The notes under the pieces are model-generated. The model was not told where the DNA came from. It ran no database searches and worked only from the letters and a program-made list of their open reading frames with translations. Below are positions 27,608 to 38,117 of a stretch of DNA of 64,000 bases, piece after piece; position 1 is the first letter of the stretch; every line of letters starts with the position of its first letter. Made by a program: the position numbers and the translations under genes. Source of the DNA: Roseiarcus sp963835885 (lineage in GTDB: Bacteria > Pseudomonadota > Alphaproteobacteria > Rhizobiales > Beijerinckiaceae). The stretch covers positions 77,955-141,954 of the forward strand of contig CAWIHF010000011.1 of NCBI GenBank assembly GCA_963835885.1, written 5' to 3'.

Positions 27608-28780
27608 ATGGCTATCGAAGGACGCAGCGACGCCAGGAAGGGCGGTCGGATCAGGCTCGGCATGGTGGGCGGCGGGGAGGGCGCCTTCATCGGCGCGGTG
27701 CACCGCATCGCCTCTCGCATCGACGACGAGTACGAACTGGTCGCCGGCGCCCTGTCGTCGACGCCCGACAAGGCGCGCCGCTCGGGCGAGGCGCTCGGCC
27801 TCGCCGCGGACCGCATCTACGACGATTACGACAGCATGGCCAAGGCGGAGGGCAAGCGGCCGGACGGGATCGAAGCCGTCGCGATCGTCACGCCGAACCA
27901 CATGCACGCCGGTCCGACCTACGCCTTCCTCAATGCCGGCATCCACGTCATCTGCGACAAGCCGCTGACGGTGTCGCTCTCCGAGGCGAAGAAGATGAAG
28001 GCCGCGGTCGAGAAGTCGGGCCGCATTTTCGCGCTCACCCACAATTACACCGGCTATCCGCTGGTGCGCCGCATGCGCGAGATGGTCCGGGCGGGCGAAC
28101 TCGGCGAGATCCGCCTCGTCCAGGTCGAATATCCGCAGGACTGGCTGACCGGGCCGACCGAGACGACCGGCAACAAGCAGGCCGAGTGGCGCGTCGATCC
28201 GAAGCGATCGGGGGCCGGCGGGGCGCTCGGCGACATCGGCACCCATGCCTATAATCTCGCCGATTACGTGACCGGGCTCGATCTTGCCGAACTCTCGGCC
28301 GACCTCACCTCGTTCGGCGCCGGACGCGAGCTCGACGACAACGTCCAGATCATGCTGCGCTACGCCAACGGCGCGCGTGGGTCGTTATGGGCGAGCCAGG
28401 TCGCGCCGGGCAACGAGAACGGCCTCATGCTGCGGGTCTACGGCACGAAGGGCGGCGTCCACTGGCGGCAGGACAATCCGAATTACATGTACTGGACGCT
28501 CTACGAGAAGCCGACGCGGATCATTACCCGCGGCGGGCCGGAGTCGGGGGAGGCAGCTGGGCGGATGACGCGCGTTCCCCCGGGACATCCGGAGGGCTAT
28601 CTCGAGGGGTTCGGCAACATCTATTCGGAAGTCGCAGCGGCGATCAAAGCGGCGCGAAGGGGCAAGAAACCGCCCAAGGCCGTCCATTTCCCGACCATCG
28701 ACGACGGTGTCAAGGGGCTCGCCTTTGTCGAGGCGGCGGTGAAATCGTCGAAGGCGAACGGCAAGTGGGTCAAGCCTTAA
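27608..28780 (+). CDS. Gfo/Idh/MocA-family oxidoreductase
   Basis: 390 residues. N-terminal Rossmann fold (RLGMVGGGEGAFIGAVHRIA), the family CDKPLT motif (about residue 118, the EKP equivalent) and the catalytic-face motif GALGDIGTHAYNLADYVTG. Predicts NAD(P)-dependent oxidation of a sugar or cyclitol. Preceded by a good ribosome site (GAGGGGAGAGG) and organised as an operon with the isomerase. Intact. Confidence 0.9.
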   Translation: MAIEGRSDARKGGRIRLGMVGGGEGAFIGAVHRIASRIDDEYELVAGALSSTPDKARRSGEALGLAADRIYDDYDSMAKAEGKRPDGIEAVAIVTPNHMHAGPTYAFLNAGIHVICDKPLTVSLSEAKKMKAAVEKSGRIFALTHNYTGYPLVRRMREMVRAGELGEIRLVQVEYPQDWLTGPTETTGNKQAEWRVDPKRSGAGGALGDIGTHAYNLADYVTGLDLAELSADLTSFGAGRELDDNVQIMLRYANGARGSLWASQVAPGNENGLMLRVYGTKGGVHWRQDNPNYMYWTLYEKPTRIITRGGPESGEAAGRMTRVPPGHPEGYLEGFGNIYSEVAAAIKAARRGKKPPKAVHFPTIDDGVKGLAFVEAAVKSSKANGKWVKP

Positions 28781-29338
28781 ACTAGGCGACCGGCCGCCGG
28801 GCTGCAAAATCTTGGCGCCAACTCAATGATGTCGACCGATTGGGCGCCAAACCTGTCACTCACTCCTGCGGCTGGCGAACGGGAGTTGCGCAAGACTGGA
28901 TGGATGCGACGCTGAGAACTGACGAGCGCCCAAATCGACGCTGGGTGAAAGCCGGAGCGAAATTCCTCGGGATGACGCCACGACGCGGTCCGGCGGATTT
29001 CAAAAGCGCGCCGTCTGCGCCGAAAAAGGCGCGCCCAAGCTGCCAAGCTGGGCCGAAAACCCCCTCCATTTACTCCCACAAATCGAGCCTTTTCAATGGC
29101 TTATATATAAGGACATATTTAACGCTTTCGCCGCGTCATCAAAGGTTCCGACAGCGACGATGTCTTGCCCCTCGGAACAAAGAGCCTCGAACAAATGCGG
29201 AAATAATCTTCATAGTGGTAAGGCGAATACTGGCGGGGCTCACCGCGCGCCGTCGCGGTTGCGAGCTTATGCTAGGAGAGATTACAACCTTGCGACATTG
29301 CGACGGCGCCTTGAAAGATTTTCGAGGGCCCCTGGTGC
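28781..29338. other. Intergenic region with an AT-rich patch
   Basis: About 560 bases without a supportable gene. The segment TGGCTTATATATAAGGACAT (29097-29116) is AT-rich and stands out from the GC-rich surroundings; it could contain a promoter for the downstream genes. Confidence 0.4.
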
Positions 29339-29620
29339 ATGCCCGTGGTTCTTGCAGAGCGACGCGGAAACGCTACGAATCTGAGTGACAGTTCTCGCTT
29401 CGGTGAGCTAATGAGCGCCAACGTGCCTGAAGCGACCGGCCGCCCTCCCATCCGGATCCATCGCCGACGCCTTTCGGCGCCGGAGTTCTTGTCGGTGATG
29501 GCTCGACGTGTCGATTTCGGTGGCGCCCATTCCCGCTTCGCCTGGAATCCGCTCCTGTGCGCGCCAGCCAAACCCAGGCTTGTCTATGACGGCATTGCGC
29601 CGACGGCGGGCGCCCGGTGA
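29339..29620 (+). CDS. Possible small ORF coupled to the sulfotransferase
   Basis: 93 residues from ATG 29339 (or 69 from ATG 29411), basic, no recognised family. Its TGA (29618-29620) overlaps the GTG start of the sulfotransferase gene. That overlap is the main support; composition does not exclude a chance ORF. Confidence 0.3.
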   Translation: MPVVLAERRGNATNLSDSSRFGELMSANVPEATGRPPIRIHRRRLSAPEFLSVMARRVDFGGAHSRFAWNPLLCAPAKPRLVYDGIAPTAGAR

Positions 29621-30816
29621 TCGCCCGGGGACTCGCAAGGCTTGCTAGCGCAGTTCTCGCCGAGAGGGGGCTCGATCCGGAGTCTCTGATCGCCGCGGCG
29701 GCGAAGGCCACGCGCTTGGACGTAAAGCCGCTCGCCGACCCGCGCCTTGTCGAAGCGCTCGCCGCCCTGACCTCGAGCCTCCGGGAAGAGGCGCGCCTCA
29801 CGCCATTCGGACGCCTCGCGGTCCGCTGGGATTTGAAGCGGATGCTCTCGACGCTTCAGATCCTCGCGGATGCGGAGCGCGAGGATCATTCGATCCTGAG
29901 GCGGCCGCTCGCGCCGCCGATCTTCATCGCCGGCCTGCCGCGCAGCGGCACGAGCTTTCTGCACGGATTGCTAGCGGAGGATCGCGCCAACCGCGCGCCG
30001 CGCATGTGGGAAGCGATCTATCCCTGTCCCAAACATCGCGCGGCCGGGTTCGGCGCTGGGCGCCGGAAGGTGCGCCTGCAACTCCGGCTGTTTACCCGCC
30101 TCGCCAAAGGGATCAGCAGCTTGCATCCAACGGAGGCGGATGCGCCGCAGGAGTGCACGGAAATCACGAGCCACGTGTTCCGCAGCCCGCGCTTCGACGC
30201 CGTCTATCGTGCGCCGTCCTATCACGCCTGGCTCGACAAGTCGGGCTATGACGAAGGCTACTGGTTCCAAGCGCGGTTTCTACGACATCTTCAAGGCGCG
30301 GGCAGAACGCCGCGACGCTGGGTCCTGAAATCGCCCGATCACGTGTTCTCTGCGCACGCGCTTGCCCGAGTGTTCCCAGACGCGATGCTGGTGCTCGTGC
30401 ACCGCGATCCCGCCCATGTGCTCGCCTCCGCCGCGCGCCTCACAGAACTTCTGCGCGCGCCCTTCACGAACGCGATCGACCGGCGCGAGATCGGCCGCAA
30501 GGTCGCCGACTACTGGCAGGACGCGATGCGGCGCATGGTGGCGCTGACGGACGATCCTTCCTTTCCGCTGCGCTTCCGGCTCGCGCACGTGCAGTATCGC
30601 TCACTCATCGCCGATCCGGTTGCGACGATCGCGCGGATCTACGACGCGCTCGGGCTTGAGTTGTCGCGTGAGGCGCGGGCGGCGATGGCGGCGAAAGTCG
30701 CTCGGGCGCCGAATGGCGGTTACGGCGCCAATCATTATTCGCCCGAAGACTTCGGGATCGATCCAGAGCGCGAGCGGGAGCGCGCCTCCGTCTATACCGG
30801 ACGCTTCGGCGTCTAA
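29617..30816 (+). CDS. Sulfotransferase family protein
   Basis: 399 residues. The PAPS 5'-phosphosulfate-binding loop is IAGLPRSGTSFLHGLLAED (about residues 108-126), and a 3'-phosphate-binding region is suggested by MLVLVHRDPAHVLASAARL. C-terminal Arg-rich segment as in bacterial Sulfotransfer family members. It would transfer sulfate from PAPS to a small acceptor, perhaps a lipid or polysaccharide; acceptor unknown. Start GTG overlaps the preceding ORF stop. Intact. Confidence 0.85.
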   Translation: MIARGLARLASAVLAERGLDPESLIAAAAKATRLDVKPLADPRLVEALAALTSSLREEARLTPFGRLAVRWDLKRMLSTLQILADAEREDHSILRRPLAPPIFIAGLPRSGTSFLHGLLAEDRANRAPRMWEAIYPCPKHRAAGFGAGRRKVRLQLRLFTRLAKGISSLHPTEADAPQECTEITSHVFRSPRFDAVYRAPSYHAWLDKSGYDEGYWFQARFLRHLQGAGRTPRRWVLKSPDHVFSAHALARVFPDAMLVLVHRDPAHVLASAARLTELLRAPFTNAIDRREIGRKVADYWQDAMRRMVALTDDPSFPLRFRLAHVQYRSLIADPVATIARIYDALGLELSREARAAMAAKVARAPNGGYGANHYSPEDFGIDPERERERASVYTGRFGV

Positions 30817-31087
30817 CCGCCAGATCGGCTCGGGCCCCGCGAGGACCGCCCGCAGGCCCGTGCGCGACCAACTGACAAGTCGAGATCCGGATCGAGCGCG
30901 AACGGCCTTCGCGATCGGCGGCTGGCATAGTCGATGAATTCCGATAGACGACTGAGCGCGTCGATCGTATTCGTGCGCGATCACGCAGGTTCATGGGAGC
31001 AGAGCCATTTCGACCTCGCTGATCGTCGCGGCGTTTTTCGGCTTCTCGCTTGTCGTCTTCCTCATCGTCGACAGCGGCGCGGCCGAG

Positions 31088-32017
31088 GTGGCGCGCGCCA
31101 TGCTCTTGCTCGGGTGGCTCCTGCTGCCGATCGCCCTGTTCCAAATTGTCCCGTTGTCTCTCAGCGCTCTCTCGTGGCGCGAGCTGATGCCGGCGCCCGA
31201 CCGACCGAAGGTCTTCGCAATCATCTTGATCCGTTGGATTCGCGTATCGATCAATACGCTCCTGCCAGTCGCAGGGGTGGGCGGCGACATCGTGGGGGCG
31301 CGGCTTGCCCACCACCGGGGCCTGCCGGGCGTGCAGGCGGCCGCCAGCATGGTCGTCGACACCACGGTCGGCGTCGTCACCCAGCTCATATTTGTCGTCG
31401 CCGGCGCAGTGCTGCTGATCGCGCAATTCGGCGGGCTCGCGTCGGTCCCTGCCGCTCGAGCGTTGCTGATCGGCGTGGGCGTGCTCGCGAGCGCGGTCGC
31501 GATCTTCGTGGGGCTCCAGCACCGTAGCCTGTTCCTAAGATTCGCCAATTTCGCTCGACGCGTCGCCCCCGGAAAATGGCCGACTGTCTTTTCGAGCTCT
31601 GCTTTGGCGATCGACAAGGCGGTCGTCGACACCTATCGCCGCATCGCCTTCTTGCGCTCCAACCTGCTGCGACTCGCCGGATGGGCGGCGAGCGCCGGCG
31701 AGATATGGCTTGTGATGCTTTGTCTCCACAAGCCGTTCAGCGGGATTGACGCCTTCGTCCTCGAAAGTCTGACCTCGGGCGTCAGCGCGGTGGCGTTCAT
31801 GGTGCCCGGAGCGCTGGGCGCGCAGGAGGGCGGTTTTATGGTTTTCGGCGCGCTCATGGGGCTTTCGGCGGACACGGCGCTCGCCATTTCGCTTTCTAAG
31901 CGGGTTCGCGAACTGCTGCTGGGTTTGCCGGGCCTGTTCGTTTGGCAGTACATTGAGGGCCGTCATGTCTCGCGCCGCGGCGAGAAACAGGAGGGCTCGC
32001 GGCAAACATCATTGTGA
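31088..32017 (+). CDS. hpnL: HpnL-like lysylphosphatidylglycerol synthase-type membrane protein
   Basis: 309 residues as given (GTG 31088), with many membrane helices and the YbhN/LPG-synthase TM family features NTLLPVAGVGGDIVGARLAH and FMVPGALGAQEGGFMVFGAL. HpnL-type proteins sit in hopanoid clusters and are thought to be lipid flippases. Clear coding sequence extends upstream of this GTG for another 27 codons (ISTSLIVAAFFGFSLVVFLI), but that frame has no ATG, GTG or TTG before its TGA at 30953. The likely real start is ATG 30993 with a one-base shift before 31007. Converges on mlaA with a 9-base overlap of the ends. Confidence 0.82.
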   Translation: MARAMLLLGWLLLPIALFQIVPLSLSALSWRELMPAPDRPKVFAIILIRWIRVSINTLLPVAGVGGDIVGARLAHHRGLPGVQAAASMVVDTTVGVVTQLIFVVAGAVLLIAQFGGLASVPAARALLIGVGVLASAVAIFVGLQHRSLFLRFANFARRVAPGKWPTVFSSSALAIDKAVVDTYRRIAFLRSNLLRLAGWAASAGEIWLVMLCLHKPFSGIDAFVLESLTSGVSAVAFMVPGALGAQEGGFMVFGALMGLSADTALAISLSKRVRELLLGLPGLFVWQYIEGRHVSRRGEKQEGSRQTSL

Positions 32018-32774
32018 CGGCGCGGTTGCGGTCTTGGGCGAAGCGGTCGCGGGCGAGGACGTGGCCGGCAACTCGGTCAGGGGAGGCAGGCCGAGCGCTT
32101 CGCGCAGGTCCGCCCGGCGGATCTGATAGTAGTCGGAGCGCAGGAAGCTGTAGAAGTCGATCGAGGATTCCTCGGCCTCCTTCAACTGGCCGAGACGGAC
32201 AGTTGCGCTCAACGCGCCGGTCGCAACGCTCGCCTTCCATCCGAAGACCCCGAGCGTCCAGCCGACCGGATCGCCGACGAGGTCGACAATGCCGCCAACC
32301 GCGTCGCGCTGGGTCGCTGGACCGAAATAAGGCGACACGGCGTACGTTCCCGCGGGCACGCCCCAAACGAACAAGGTCTGGCCGAAATCGCCGGTCTGCT
32401 TCGGCAGGCCTCCCAAGGCCTGCCACATCGAAAAGGCCGCCGAGGCCGAAAGTCGAATTGAAGAGGAAGCGGGCAAACGTGATTCCGGCGGCATTCATGC
32501 GGCCCTGGAGGATGTCGTTCCCGAAGATGCGCGGTTCCTTCAGGTTGTTATCAACATCCCGCAACCGATCGAACGCCGGAGCGGGCAACGCCTTGACGAT
32601 CGTCGCGGGGGGATGAAGGATCGCCTCATTGAAAGCTAAAACCTTCCGATTGAAAGCCTCATTGGGATCGTCGATCGGCAAAGACGGATCGCGCGGCACG
32701 CCGGCGCATGCGGCCAGGAGAGCCGCAAGGGTCGACACGATCATCCGCATGAACCAGGGTGCAGCGCGACGCAT
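32009..32774 (-). pseudogene. mlaA: MlaA/VacJ-family outer-membrane lipoprotein, one frameshift
   Basis: ATG 32774 gives a lipoprotein signal (MIVSTLAALLAACAGV, lipobox LAAC), then the MlaA core DDPNEAFNRKVLAFNEAILH and NNLKEPRIFGNDILQGRMNA. After a shift near 32425 the other frame continues TGDFGQTLFVWGVPAGTYAV and SPYFGPATQRDAVGGIVDLV. MlaA extracts phospholipids from the outer leaflet and passes them to MlaC. The surrounding HpnL, HpnN and HpnM genes point to hopanoid or lipid trafficking. A ribosome site (AAGGGA) sits 9 bases before the ATG. Confidence 0.85.
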
Positions 32775-32952
32775 TCGTTCGGTTCCCTTCGAATTGACGC
32801 GCAATACCCAACGTCCCGCAAATCCGAAGCAGGGCGCGCCGCTCTGTGTTCAAAATCAGACCAAGCCGTGACGGAAGTTAGCAGATCCGTCCTCTGGCGA
32901 CTATTGCGGTTTTGCAACAGTCCGCGCCGTTCTGTCGGCGGCAGCCGGCGGA

Positions 32953-35572
32953 TCAGCCGCCACGGTCCGTTTTCCGCTGCGTCGCCAGGAGGGCGGGCTG
33001 GAAAAGCACGGCGGCGGCGAGTGTTGTTACAAGTGCGAGCGCCATCAGCCGGCCCATGCTCGACGTGCCCGGATGGTGCGAAAACCACAAGGAGCCGAAG
33101 GCGGTCGCCGTCGTGCAGGCGCTGAACAGCACCGCGCGCGTCAGGCTCGATTGCAGAAAGTTCTTCTCCCCCGCACGCCACGCCATGACGTAGTAGATCT
33201 TGAACGCCACGCCGACGCCGAGCAGAAGCGGTAGGGCGATGATGTTGGCGAAGTTCAATTGCAGCCCGGTCGCCACACAGATTTCGAGCGTCACGACGAT
33301 TGCGACCAGGAGCGGCACGAGCGTCAGCAGGACATCGGTCCAGCGGCGTAGCGCGATGAAAAGGATGAGCGCAATCGACAGGAGCGACCACAGTGCCGCC
33401 TGGAGAAACGCCTTGACGATGGTCGCCGCCGCCTCGACGACGAAGATTGGCGCTCCAGTGGCTTGAGGCGCGACTTTGCGGACCGCGTCCACGAAGCGGC
33501 GCAGGACCACGTTGTCGTTCGCGTCGCCGCGCGGCGCGACCTCGATCCTCACCTCGCCGTCGGGGGCGACCCAGGCGCTCTTCAGCTCAGGCGGAAGAGA
33601 GTCGAGTGTGACAGGCTCGGCGGCCAGAAGATCCCTTACCTGGTCGAGCGTCGTGATCAGTGGCGTCACCAGGACGCGCTCCGCTTCTTTCCTGGTTGTG
33701 GAAGGCGCTTTCGCCAAAGCCGTCAGAAGGCCGGCTAGTCGGCGCGCCTGGGCGGCGGCCGGGCTGTCGACGCCCGCAGCCGCGCGCGAAAGATCGCTGG
33801 CCGTCTTGTTGATGGCTTCCAACGTTTCGGCCGGCGTCGGCGGCGGATCGACCTGGTCAGGCGTCATGGTGTTCTCAAAGAAAAAGCTGGCGTCGTCGAT
33901 GAGCGCGAGCTTCTCGTCCTGGTCTTTCGGGATGAAGCTTGCGATCGTCCGCACGTGCGCTACCTCCGGCAACGCGCGCAGCCTCTCGGCAAGCGCCGTG
34001 GCGTGCGGGAGATCGCTCTCGAGGATCTCGATGGTGTTCGGGGTCGTGTCGGGATCGCGCATAAGGTCGAGGAGCGTGGCGACCGATTCGACCTGCTTCG
34101 AGCGAAGGTCCAGGGGGTTGAAGTCGAAGCGGAGGTCCTTGAGCAGCGGCAGGCCAAGGATCACCGCAGCCAGCGTCGCCCCGACGACCCAGTTGCGCCG
34201 CCGATCGAGGAAGTGGTCGAGGGGCGCGAGCGCGGCGAAGCCGATGGGCGCTCCTTTCGCCCGCGGGCTTGAGCGCCGCGAGGAGCGCCGGCAGCAGGGT
34301 CACGGTCGTCGCCAGGGCGATGATCATGCCCGTCCCGGCGATGAGTCCGAGTTCGGAGAGACCGACATAGGCTGTCGGCAGAAACGAATAGAAAGCGGCT
34401 GCGATCGAAGCGGCTGCGAGCAGAAGCGGTCCCGCCACGCCGCGCGCGGTCGCTTGCAGAGCCGCGAAGAGATCGCTGTCGGCGTAGCGCTCGGCGCGAA
34501 AACGAACGCTGAACTGGATGCCGAAATCGACGCCGAGCCCAATGAACAGCACGGCGAAGGCGACCGAAATCAGGTTCAATGCGCCCACCATCCATAAGCC
34601 GACGGCGGCGGTCAGAATGAGCCCGATGGCCAGATTGACGAGGACGGCGAGGATGATGCGCGCCTGTTTCAGCGCGAGCCACAGCACGAGCAGAACGACA
34701 AGCATCGTCACGACGCCATTGAGCGCAGCGCCGTCGGCGACAGTCGCGAATTCCTCATCGGCAAGAGGAACCGATCCGGTCAGCCTTACTGTGACGCCGT
34801 TCTCCGGCGTCAAGCCGAGCTTGGCGATCGTCTCGCGGATTGCCTTCGTCGCTTTTCCGCCCGGCTGAAGATCGTTGTAGTCGAGCACAGGCTGGATGTT
34901 GACGAAGCGGCGAAGGTCCGAGGGCTCCGGTGCGCGGCCGGTGATGAGCCTGCGCCAGGAGAAGGCCGGACGCTTGCCCTGGGCGACCGCATCGAGCGCG
35001 TCGGAGATGGCGACCATCGCCGGCTTCATGTCTTCGAGCGTGGTCTTTCCGAGCCGGAGGCCCTCGGTCGACTGTGAGATCGCGCCCAGGACGCCCCGCA
35101 ATGTCGGGTCGGCCGCAAGCGTCCCGAGAAACGGCTCCGCCTTGATGAGTTGGGCGGTGTCGCGCCTCACCTCATCGACCGAGAGGAACAGCACGCCATT
35201 GCGGGCGAAGAAGGCGCCGCCGTCGGGCCGGATGATTGTGCGGATGAGGTCCGATCGCGGCTGAAGCGCGCTAGCGAGCGCGGCCGCCGCCTCTTCGGCG
35301 GCTTCCGGGGTCGCTGCGTCGACGACAGCGGTGATGCGGTCGGTCCGCTGCGGGAATTCCGCGTTGAGCTTGATCTCCTGTTGGCGCCAGGGCAGCGAGC
35401 TCGAGAGAAGCTTGCTGCTGTCGGTCGTGATTGCGATGTGACGCGAGACATAGCCGGCCGCGAGCGCTGCGACGATGACGAAACCTGCGATGACGAGCCA
35501 TGCGTTGCGGGTCGAGACGCGAACGGCCCGCCCGATTGCTGCGACGATGAAGGCGCTGTCTTTACGGTTCAT
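32953..35572 (-). pseudogene. hpnN: HpnN, hopanoid RND-family transporter, one frameshift
   Basis: About 873 codons with the MMPL/RND plan: N-terminal membrane anchor (VIAGFVIVAALAAGYVSRHI), a periplasmic domain, a six-helix block (VVTMLVVLLVLWLALKQARI, VDFGIQFSVRFRAERYADSD), a second periplasmic domain and a second membrane block (LLGVGVAFKIYYVMAWRAGE). HpnN moves hopanoids to the outer membrane in Rhodopseudomonas and Burkholderia. One indel near 34262 breaks it after LLAALKPAGE; the neighbouring frame resumes PIGFAALAPLDHFLDRRRNW. ATG 35572 chosen (MNRKDSAF). Confidence 0.88.
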
Positions 35573-35614
35573 GGGAAGCCGCGTGGAGCGCACGAATTAG
35601 GCCGCAAGTCAATC

Positions 35615-35685
35615 CGGATCGATGCGCTGCCAATGCGCTGATGCGCTGCCCGGATCGATGCGCTGCCATGCGCTGCCGAGGACGC
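35615..35685. repeat. Short direct repeats GATGCGCTGCC
   Basis: GATGCGCTGCC occurs three times upstream of hpnN (near 35620, 35639 and 35657), with a partial fourth (CCATGCGCTGCC, 35667), twice as CCGGATCGATGCGCTGCC. The block lies in the hpnN leader, so slippage or copy number could alter its expression. Confidence 0.75.
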
Positions 35686-35833
35686 GGACTGGAGCGGGAG
35701 CCATCTTCGGCGAGACGACAATTCCGGGCGCGCAGGCGAAGGGCGCGTCCCAAGAGAGCGATTTGCGTGATTTGCGCAACGATGCGAAGTTTGGTAAATT
35801 ATTGGTTAACTGATCCACGGACGGCATGCGGAT

Positions 35834-36169
35834 ATGAGGCGCTGGCCGACTCTCGCGGGATTGTCATGCCTCTTCGCCTTGGCGCAGGCGTGGGCGGGAG
35901 AGCCGTCGTTCGCCCCGTCGAACTCGGCCAAGCCGCACGGGGCCAAAACGAGGATCGTCAAGTCTGCGGCTTTGAGGACCGGAAGCCTCGGCGACATTTC
36001 CTTCTCGAATCCTTACGCGCCCCCGGTCGGTTCGGGCAAACTGAAAGGCGCGGATTTTCCGTTGCCGGAGAGAACCCTGCCTGCCGAAGATGAAGGCGGC
36101 TTTTCCATCAGGGCGGGCCGCGACGGCCCCGGCGCTCCAATGACGGGCGGCCTCAAGTTCCGGTTTTAG
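35834..36169 (+). CDS. Small exported protein, unknown function
   Basis: 111 residues with a Sec signal peptide (MRRWPTLAGLSCLFALAQAWA, cleavage after AWA). The mature part is basic, Pro/Gly-rich and without cysteine; it ends GGLKFRF, an aromatic ending sometimes seen in small outer-membrane-associated proteins. No family recognised. Preceded by an AT-rich promoter-like stretch (GTAAATTATTGGTTAACTG, about 35794-35812). Confidence 0.6.
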   Translation: MRRWPTLAGLSCLFALAQAWAGEPSFAPSNSAKPHGAKTRIVKSAALRTGSLGDISFSNPYAPPVGSGKLKGADFPLPERTLPAEDEGGFSIRAGRDGPGAPMTGGLKFRF

Positions 36170-36249
36170 TCGGGGATTTGAAAGCGCCACCGTGTCGCGA
36201 CCGACGTGGCTCGAACTTCCGAGCCATGAGCGTTTCATGAATTTTGGTC

Positions 36250-36296
36250 GGAGCAGCTGCCCCTCACCCCGGCCCCCCCGCAAGCGGGAGAGGGGG
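36250..36296. repeat. GC-rich palindrome (REP-like)
   Basis: CCCCTCACCCCGGCCCCCCC then GCAAGCGGGAGAGGGGGCGAA forms a hairpin with CCCGCAAGCGGG at its centre. It lies between the small exported protein gene and the IS481 element and resembles the repeat at the flhA start. Confidence 0.5.
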
Positions 36297-36382
36297 CGAA
36301 TCTGTACGATCCGGTAAGATCGCTAACGGATTGGACCGGATATCGTTGACAGGTCAACTGCACGGCGAGGAGGGCCCCGCCG

Positions 36383-37564
36383 ATGCCTTGGAGTGAGACC
36401 TGCGCGATGGATGAGAGAATGCGATTTGTGATTGCGGCGAGCGAGGACGATGCTGTGATGAGCGCGGTTTGCGCCGAGTTCGGGATCAGCCGGCCGACCG
36501 GCTACAAATGGCTTGGGCGCTATGGGGCGGAGGGGCTCGAGGGGCTGAAGGAGCGCAGCCGAGCGCCGCTGTCGCATGGCCGGGCGCGCGACGAGGCCGT
36601 GGTGGAGGCGGTTCTGGCGCTGCGCGAGCGCCATCCGACCTGGGGTCCCAAGAAGCTGCGCAAGAAGCTTGGCGAGCGCTTGCCGGACATTGCGCCGCCG
36701 GCTGGGAGCACGATCGGCGACTGGCTGCGCAAGGAGGGCTTGACCGAGCGACGGCGTCCCCGGCGGCGTTGCCCGCCCTCTTCTTCGCCGCTTGCGGCCG
36801 CTGACGCGCCCAACGCGGTGTGGTGCGCCGACTTCAAGGGCTGGTTTACGACCGGCGACCGTCAGCGCTGCGATCCGCTGACGATCAGCGACGCGATGAG
36901 CCGCTATCTCTTGTGCTGCGAGGCGGTCGCGCAACCGGACGGCGCCCATGTCCGCCCGCTGTTCGAGGCGGCGTTCTGCGAGTTCGGGCTGCCTCTGGCG
37001 ATCCGTTCGGACAATGGCCCGCCGTTCGCCTCGATCGGCGCCGGCGGACTGTCGCGGCTGGCGGTGTGGTGGATCAAGCTCGGCGTCAAGCCGGAGCGGA
37101 TCAACCCGGGCAAGCCGCAGCAGAACGGCCGCCATGAGCGCATGCATCGCACCCTGAAGGCCGAAACCGCCGATCCGCCGGCGGCGACGCTCGCCGAGCA
37201 GCAGCGCCGGTTCGACGGCTTCCGCGCCATCTACAATGACGAGCGTCCGCATGAGGCCTTGGGCTTCGAGACGCCGGCTTCGGTTTATCGGCCCTCCGAC
37301 CGCGTCTACCCTTGCGCCTTGCGCGAGCCGAGCTATGCCGAGGGCGCCGCGGTGCGCCGGGTGCGTACAAACGGCGTGATCAAATGGGCCGGCGAGCTGA
37401 TCTTCGTCAGCGAGGCCCTGATCGGCGAGCCTGTGGCGATCGAGGAGACCGAGGCGGGCGAATGGCTCGTGCGCTACGCCGACGTCGAGCTCGGATTTAT
37501 CGACAAGAGCGGCCGTCTTCGCCGCCGGAAATTGTCGCCGCCCCAGCCTGTGGACCCTGTGGAC
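36383..37564 (+). CDS. IS481-family transposase, first exon
   Basis: N-terminal HTH (AVCAEFGISRPTGYKWLGRY), integrase core with ADAPNAVWCADFKGWF (first Asp), IRSDNGPPFASIG (second Asp) and NGRHERMHRTLKAET (Glu), then FDGFRAIYNDERPHEALGFE. The gene continues to PPQPVDPVD, where the intron begins with GTGTGC; without splicing the ORF would end in 14 intron-encoded residues at 37606. Joining to 39454-39555 gives a 427-residue protein. Confidence 0.88.
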
Positions 37565-38117
37565 GTGTGCCGCAGAGGCACGGAAAGGAGTTCGGCAATG
37601 AACTGAACGCTGAACCGTGGCGTGAAGCTGCGCAGGAGATGATGGTAGGCCCATCGGGATCGGCTTTCAGGAGCAGGTCTCAAACCAGTCCGAGCTGCTG
37701 CGGTCAAAAGCCGTGGTGGTGAACGTCGGATCAAAAGTCCCGGGATGGATCTGGGGCAGGTGGGTGTCCGGAAGCCGAGCGGAAGCAAACCCTCGAAGAC
37801 GCGTCGATAACCATACGTGCCGTCAAAACCAGAGGCGGTCCACATCTCTGGGATCAGCCCGCCGAGAGCCTGATGACCGGGCGGGCGGCGACCGGCGTAT
37901 AGGGGGCGGGAGCCGGACACAGGCTGTTGCGCGGAACTGCGGGAACCAGCTCTTGGATGCCAAGGGAGAAGCACAAGCGGCGCACACCGCGAGGCGAGAG
38001 TACCGAAGCCAAGAGCTGAGTTGGATCGGCCTATAGTAGCGAGGAAGGCTTCGTAATGGGGCTGGAGCGAAGGGGCCGAGTCAGGTGGTCGTAGGGATCG
38101 AAGCAACTGGGAACAGG

